DNA of 64,000 nucleotides. Source: Streptomyces sp. AM 4-1-1 (lineage in GTDB: Bacteria > Actinomycetota > Actinomycetes > Streptomycetales > Streptomycetaceae). A model generated the notes under the pieces. That model worked only from the letters and a program-made list of their open reading frames with translations. It made no database searches and was not told the origin of the DNA. This document shows, in pieces, positions 60,486 through 64,000 of this stretch. Within the stretch, counting starts at the first letter, position 1; the number at the start of each line of letters is the position of its first letter. The translations under genes were made by a program, and so were the position numbers. The stretch covers positions 5,208,001 to 5,272,000 of the forward strand of contig NZ_CP119145.1 in NCBI RefSeq assembly GCF_029167625.1, given 5' to 3'.

Positions 60486-60740
60486 TCACTCCTCGTGTGC
60501 CGCGCGGTGGGCCTCGGCCAGTTCGACGTACAGCGTGCTGTTGAGGGTGATGCCCTCGCGTTGCTCGTCGGTCAACAGCCGCTCGACCTTGCGGGTACGC
60601 CCGCGATCGGCGACCCCGGGGGCAGCCGCGTTTCCCGGGGTACCAGGGGCCGTGCGGCGACCGCCGGGCCGGCGCCGATCGCCGCGCCGTCGAGTACGGT
60701 CGCCCCCAGGCCGGAAGTCGGCCCGGTCACGGGGTCGCCC
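60486..60740 (-). pseudogene. Truncated, frameshifted hexapeptide-repeat (gamma-carbonic-anhydrase-like) gene
   Basis: Two adjacent frames together give the C-terminal third of a left-handed beta-helix protein. The first part reads GLGATVLDGAAIGAGPAVAA then RETRLPPGSPIAGVPAR, the hexapeptide pattern of PaaY/CaiE-type gamma-carbonic anhydrase homologues. After about 60590 the reading must shift by one base to continue with KVERLLTDEQREGITLNSTLY and VELAEAHRAAHEE. A missing A in GCAAGG (expected GCAAAGG) would explain it. The 5' two-thirds are absent; the metallophosphoesterase 3' end takes their place. It is a relic of an older gene, probably cut when the neighbouring locus arrived. Confidence 0.8.
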
Positions 60741-61617
60741 GGCCGGGAGCGGCCTGGTCGAGGATCGGTACGAGCAGGCCGGGCCGCCTGCCGTAGCGTC
60801 GCCACTCACGCGGGTATCCCAGCGAGACCTCCTGGTGGGGGACGCCGTCGTAGTGGGTCAGCCGGGGGATGTGCAGATGCCCGTAGACCACGGCCGCCGC
60901 GCGGAACCGGGTCGGCCAGTCCGCCGTGGCGGTCGTACCGCACCACTGGGCGAACTCCGGATAGTGCAGGATGTCCGTCGGTTCGCGGCGCAGCGGGAAG
61001 TGGTTGACCAGCACGGTCGGTACGTCGGCAGGCAGCGCCTCCAGCCGGGCCAGGGTGGACTCGACGCGTGCCCGGCACCAGTCGTCCCGGGTCGGATACG
61101 GGTCGGGATGCAGCATGTACTCGTCGGTGCAGACGATTCCGGCCTCCTCCGCCAGCGCGAGCCCCGACGCCTTGTCGTCCGCCCCCTTCGGCCGGAACGA
61201 GTAGTCGTAGAGGACGAAGAGCGGGGCGATCACCACCGGGCCGCCCGCACCGGTCCAGACCGGATACGGGTCCTCCGGTGTGACGACTCCCAACTCCCGG
61301 CATATCGACACCAGATGGTCGTACCGCCGAGCGCCCCGGAGCCGTACCGGGTCGTCCGGGGTGGTCCACAGCTCGTGGTTGCCCGGCACCCACACGACCT
61401 TGGCGAACCGCCGGCTCAGCAGCTCCAGGGTCCACCGGATGTCCCTGCTGTCCTCGCCGACGTCCCCGGCGAGCAACAGCCAGTCGTCGTCCGAATCCGG
61501 CCGGATGCCCTCGACGATCTCCTTGTTCTCCGCGTACCGGACATGGAGGTCGCTGACCGCCAACAGGCGCCCGCCGTGGGCGCGTTCGGTCCCCGCCGCC
61601 GCTTCGGAAGTGCTCAT
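60727..61617 (-). CDS. Calcineurin-like metallophosphoesterase
   Basis: 296-aa metallophosphoesterase with all metal-binding blocks: SDLHV near residue 23, GDVGE near 51, GNHE near 80, NHFP near 210 and YGHLH near 245. It hydrolyses phosphomonoesters or diesters in the cytoplasm; substrate unknown. Genes of this type are often found beside phosphopantetheinyl transferase and NRPS genes in Streptomyces, sometimes as putative phosphopantetheine hydrolases, which fits the following thioesterase (context known, role inferred). The ATG overlaps the thioesterase stop (ATGA). Confidence 0.92.
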   Translation of the reverse strand: MSTSEAAAGTERAHGGRLLAVSDLHVRYAENKEIVEGIRPDSDDDWLLLAGDVGEDSRDIRWTLELLSRRFAKVVWVPGNHELWTTPDDPVRLRGARRYDHLVSICRELGVVTPEDPYPVWTGAGGPVVIAPLFVLYDYSFRPKGADDKASGLALAEEAGIVCTDEYMLHPDPYPTRDDWCRARVESTLARLEALPADVPTVLVNHFPLRREPTDILHYPEFAQWCGTTATADWPTRFRAAAVVYGHLHIPRLTHYDGVPHQEVSLGYPREWRRYGRRPGLLVPILDQAAPGRATP

Positions 61618-62396
61618 GCCGGGTCCCCCTGCGACGTACGGACCCGGGCGAACGCGTCGATCTCCCGGTTGACCTCGGCCGGGTGTTCGGTGAGGAAGAA
61701 GTGCCCGCCCGGGTGGGTGCTCAGCGTGCAGCTCCCCGAGGTGTGGGCCGCCCAGTCGGCGGCCTCGTCGGCTGTCACCTGGGGGTCCGCGTCACCGGTC
61801 AGCACCAGGAGTGGCGCGCTGATCCGGGAGGCGCCGGGGCGGCAGCGGTACGTCTCGGCGGCCTTGTAGTCGCTCCGCAGGGAGGGCAGCACCATCCGTA
61901 CGATGTCCGGGTCGCGCAGCATCCGGGTGTCCGTCCCGGCCAGCCGCTCCAACTCCGCGATCAGCGCCCGGTCGTCCCGCTCGTGGACCCGGTCCGGACG
62001 GGTGCGCGACGGTGCCCGGCGTCCCGACGCGATCAGTCCGGAGACCTCGGTCCCGGCCCCTTCCAGCCGTACGGCCACCTCGAACGCCACCGAGGCGCCG
62101 AGGCTGTGACCGAACAGGGTCAACGGCCGGTGATCGATCCACGGCCGCAACTCGGCCGACACGAGGTCCGCGAGTTCATGGACGTCCTCCACCGGGGCCT
62201 CGCCGCTGCGGTCCTGCCGGCCCGGGTACTGCACGCACAGCACGTCGAGCGAGGGGGTCAGTGCGCGGACCATCGGCAGGAAGTAGCCCGCCGAACCGCC
62301 CGCGTGCGGGAAACACACCAGTTGGGCGGGGGCGGCGGGGGCGGGCCGGAACCGCCAAATCCATTGTCTGTCACGCTCCACTGCTGCGTTGCTCAC
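61614..62396 (-). CDS. Type II thioesterase (NRPS/PKS editing)
   Basis: 260-aa alpha/beta hydrolase of the type II thioesterase family, which clears misprimed carrier proteins in NRPS and PKS systems. The start region has LVCFPHAGGSAGYF, the nucleophile elbow is FGHSLGASV near 90, the Asp is in VLTGDADPQV near 205 and the His in HPGGHFFL near 235. All catalytic residues are present. GTG 62396 with AAGGGA seven bases upstream sets the start. It is coupled to the metallophosphoesterase. It indicates that an NRPS cluster lies nearby, probably beyond the window end. Confidence 0.94.
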   Translation of the reverse strand: MSNAAVERDRQWIWRFRPAPAAPAQLVCFPHAGGSAGYFLPMVRALTPSLDVLCVQYPGRQDRSGEAPVEDVHELADLVSAELRPWIDHRPLTLFGHSLGASVAFEVAVRLEGAGTEVSGLIASGRRAPSRTRPDRVHERDDRALIAELERLAGTDTRMLRDPDIVRMVLPSLRSDYKAAETYRCRPGASRISAPLLVLTGDADPQVTADEAADWAAHTSGSCTLSTHPGGHFFLTEHPAEVNREIDAFARVRTSQGDPA

Positions 62397-62524
62397 TCGG
62401 TTTCCCTTCGACGACGCGGTCGGCGGGCGTCCGGGCGTCTCCCCGAGCGCCGTGACACCGCGGGGGACTCCGTACACCCCCTTGGCGGTGAGGTGGACGA
62501 TCGGTCGCGCAGAGGCGGCCGGGC

Positions 62525-62574
62525 GGCGCGTGGGACGACCGGGCCGCCGGACGGTCCGGTCGGTCCCACGCGCC
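62525..62574 (-). terminator. Hairpin between the hydrolase-like gene and the thioesterase gene
   Basis: GGCGCGTGGGAC (62525-62536) pairs perfectly with GTCCCACGCGCC (62563-62574), extended inward by GACCGG/CCGGTC. It is downstream of the 62689-63267 gene on the minus strand and 130 bases upstream of the thioesterase start, so it can end one unit or attenuate the next. Confidence 0.6.
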
Positions 62575-62688
62575 ACCGCCTCGCTCCTCAGTATCCCCGC
62601 GCGTCCGTCCCGGAGGACGATCTCTCACCGATGAGCACCGTCTCGGGCGACGACACCGGGTGCCCCGGCCCGTCGCCGCCGCCGTCGG

Positions 62689-63267
62689 CTATCCGGCGAG
62701 GGCCGGTCCGGCCGGGCCGCTGTAGGCCGGGCCGGCCGGACCGGGAGCGGCTTCGGCCCTGGAGGAGAGGCGGGCCGCCGCCAGGACCAGCGCCTCCTGC
62801 GCCAGGGCGAGTGCCGACCCCAGATGATTGAACTCCGCCCTGTCGAGGGCCCGCGACACCTGGGACACCACCTGGTCGAACCGGTCGAGCACCGCACCCG
62901 CACTCATCAACTCCGCGTCGAAGACCAGCACTTCGGGCCGGTCCCGCTGGCGGTGGGCGATGTTCTCGGCGATCCGCCCGGCGAGCGCACCGCCGACCCC
63001 GTGCCCCAGCACCGCCCGTACCCGCAGACCGCTGGCCCGTACCTCGTCCGTCCACGACGCGACCCACGCGTCCATGGCGGGTCCCGTCGGCGGCCGGGGC
63101 CCCACGGACCGGTCGAGCGCGTGCCACACCGTGTGCTCGGTGTCCAGCAGCGGTATCAGCTCGCGGAAGTCCGTGGCCGTGCGCCCGTGCGGCGGGGCGT
63201 CGATCGCGAGGACCAGCCCGCCCGACCGCCCGTGACGCAGTTCCTCCCAGCATGTGAGGTCGTGCAC
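62689..63267 (-). CDS. Short thioesterase/hydrolase-like protein of unknown role
   Basis: 192-aa protein starting (GTG) HDLTCWEELRHG. LVLAIDAPPHGR and AVLGHGVGGALAGRIAENIA resemble the first strand and nucleophile elbow of thioesterases, but the elbow reads G-H-G-V-G with Gly instead of Ser, so if it is a relative it lacks the nucleophile. The rest is helical, with FDQVVSQVSRALDRAEFNHL and an Ala/Leu-rich end. No signal peptide. GGAGG lies upstream of the GTG. It sits between the thioesterase gene and the iron-regulated permease. A non-catalytic partner is one possibility; the function is unknown. Confidence 0.7.
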   Translation of the reverse strand: MHDLTCWEELRHGRSGGLVLAIDAPPHGRTATDFRELIPLLDTEHTVWHALDRSVGPRPPTGPAMDAWVASWTDEVRASGLRVRAVLGHGVGGALAGRIAENIAHRQRDRPEVLVFDAELMSAGAVLDRFDQVVSQVSRALDRAEFNHLGSALALAQEALVLAAARLSSRAEAAPGPAGPAYSGPAGPALAG

Positions 63268-63604
63268 AGCGCCCTCCTCCTCGGTGGTGCGCGCCCGCGG
63301 CCCGCCCGGCCGCGGACCGGGCGGAATCCGGGGCCCGGCCCGGACGGGCGCAGGAATCGAGCGTAGGAAGCCCGTCGGCCGAGGAGTACCCCTAGCCGCC
63401 CCTGCTCCGACGTCCGCCACCCGGACCCGTCGGCCCGCCTTCCCGGCCCCCGCCGCCCGGACCGCCGGCCACCTCTCCCGGCTCCCGCGAAGTCCTGGCG
63501 GGCGCACTGCCCCGGCGGGCGCTCCGGCCCCCGCGCACACCGGCGCGCGCGGGCGCACAGCGGGGAATGCCCGTCCGCGCACTCCGAGTTCGATGCGTGA
63601 GGAC
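63268..63604. other. Gene-free gap upstream of the iron-transport gene
   Basis: About 337 bases between divergent genes. No supported gene; composition is extremely GC-rich until the AT-rich iron box at its end. Confidence 0.4.
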
Positions 63605-63623
63605 CTAAGATAGGCTTACCTAA
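63605..63623. promoter_or_regulatory. Iron box (DmdR1/IdeR-type operator)
   Basis: CTAAGATAGGCTTACCTAA matches the iron-box consensus TTAGGTTAGGCTAACCTAA at 15 of 19 positions, including AGGCT and ACCTAA. A TTGACT follows at 63624-63629. It lies 57 bases upstream of the FecCD-type permease start, the usual place for iron-dependent repression. Confidence 0.85.
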
Positions 63624-63679
63624 GTTGACTGCCAGGTGAGGCCATCACCTCGGTTCCGGACATGTCGGGGAGAGATGCC

Positions 63680-64000
63680 ATGGTCTCTGTCTCAGCGCGT
63701 TCCTCGCGCGCTCAGGACGACGGTCTTCGGGTCCTCCCGGACCCGGGCCCTCCGAAGGGCGAACCGCGCTCCCCGGTCCGAAGGGCACTCGCCGTACGGC
63801 TGACCGGTCTGCTCGTAGCCGTCGCCGTCCTCGCGGTGATCGTGGTCCTCAGCATCGCGGTCGGAGCCAAGTCCATCCCCTTCTGGGACGTGGTCCAGGG
63901 GCTGCTGTCACCGGACGGTTCCGAGAACGCCGTCATCGTGCAGGACTACCGGGTCAGCCGCACCCTCCTCGGCGTCGCCGTCGGGATCGGCCTCGGCCTC
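63680..64000 (+). CDS. FecCD-family siderophore ABC permease, partial
   Basis: The first 107 codons of an iron-siderophore permease; the window ends inside the gene. Residues 1-40 are a hydrophilic Pro/Arg-rich cytoplasmic extension, then a first transmembrane helix (LTGLLVAVAVLAVIVVLSIAVG) followed by KSIPFWDVVQGLL, DYRVSRTLLGVAVGIGLGL, the typical FecCD start in which R-x-x-R-x-L-x-G leads into the second helix. ATG 63680 is preceded by GGGGAGAG. The upstream iron box predicts expression under iron limitation. With the thioesterase and phosphoesterase genes it suggests a siderophore locus continuing to the right. Confidence 0.92.
   Translation, partial: MVSVSARSSRAQDDGLRVLPDPGPPKGEPRSPVRRALAVRLTGLLVAVAVLAVIVVLSIAVGAKSIPFWDVVQGLLSPDGSENAVIVQDYRVSRTLLGVAVGIGLGL

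Noticed and set aside
60572..60805. 77-codon intact gene for a hexapeptide-repeat protein
   Set aside because: Only the middle matches the family; the start belongs to another gene and the true C-terminus continues in a different frame, so it is scored as a pseudogene.
1..64000. tRNA or rRNA genes
   Set aside because: No cloverleaf-like sequence or rRNA segment was noticed on either strand; without a covariance search small RNAs may still be missed.

Overview
The window is very GC-rich, with dense genes that often overlap by 4 bases, GTG and TTG starts, and families typical of Streptomyces: a conservon, a SARP-type AfsR-like regulator, CebR/CebEFG/BglC, separate Ku and LigD-polymerase genes, and a secreted S53 peptidase. 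It reads as a chromosomal segment of a Streptomyces species. No rRNA, tRNA, CRISPR array or complete insertion sequence was found.

Layout. 0-2.5 kb: Lon protease. 2.5-7 kb (minus strand): a tightly coupled operon of a 76-aa peptide gene, an unknown protein, two paralogous proteins of unknown function and a beta-lactamase-fold serine hydrolase. 7.2-11 kb: a polysaccharide deacetylase lipoprotein, a secreted GH25 muramidase, a MarR regulator whose 3' end is tandemly repeated, and a PP2C-like phosphatase. 11.1-17.3 kb: a conservon (sensor kinase, roadblock, DUF742, GTPase) followed by a StyA-like flavin monooxygenase. 17.3-31.8 kb: an NlpC/P60 peptidase, a pseudokinase/PQQ-propeller protein, TetR plus an AurF-like diiron oxygenase, a penicillin-binding protein/FtsW pair, an SH3 protein, an orphan histidine kinase with a lipoprotein, a zinc ribbon and a HEAT-repeat protein. 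34-36.3 kb: divergent NHEJ genes ligD-pol and ku. 36.5-41.3 kb: an S53 peptidase and a GHKL ATPase fused to a PD-(D/E)XK-like nuclease, whose stop codon touches a 165-bp MITE-like element. 41.7-49.5 kb: a giant SARP/NB-ARC/TPR regulator diverging from a GT-B-like protein gene pair, then a second NB-ARC/TPR protein with an amyloid-signalling-like N-terminus. 50-53.5 kb: a secreted protease that fuses an M4 endopeptidase with an M28 aminopeptidase. 53.7-60.3 kb: the cellobiose operon cebR / cebEFG-bglC with three CebR boxes. 60.4-64 kb: a decayed hexapeptide-repeat gene, then the edge of what looks like an NRPS/siderophore locus (metallophosphoesterase, type II thioesterase, a small hydrolase-like protein, an iron box and a FecCD permease cut by the window end).

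The best candidates for undescribed biology are the five-gene overlapping operon at 2.5-7 kb and the ATPase-nuclease protein at 38.8-41.2 kb. The STAND protein at 47.2-49.5 kb and the fused M4-M28 protease also merit attention. All functional statements rest on motifs read by eye; no database search was run.
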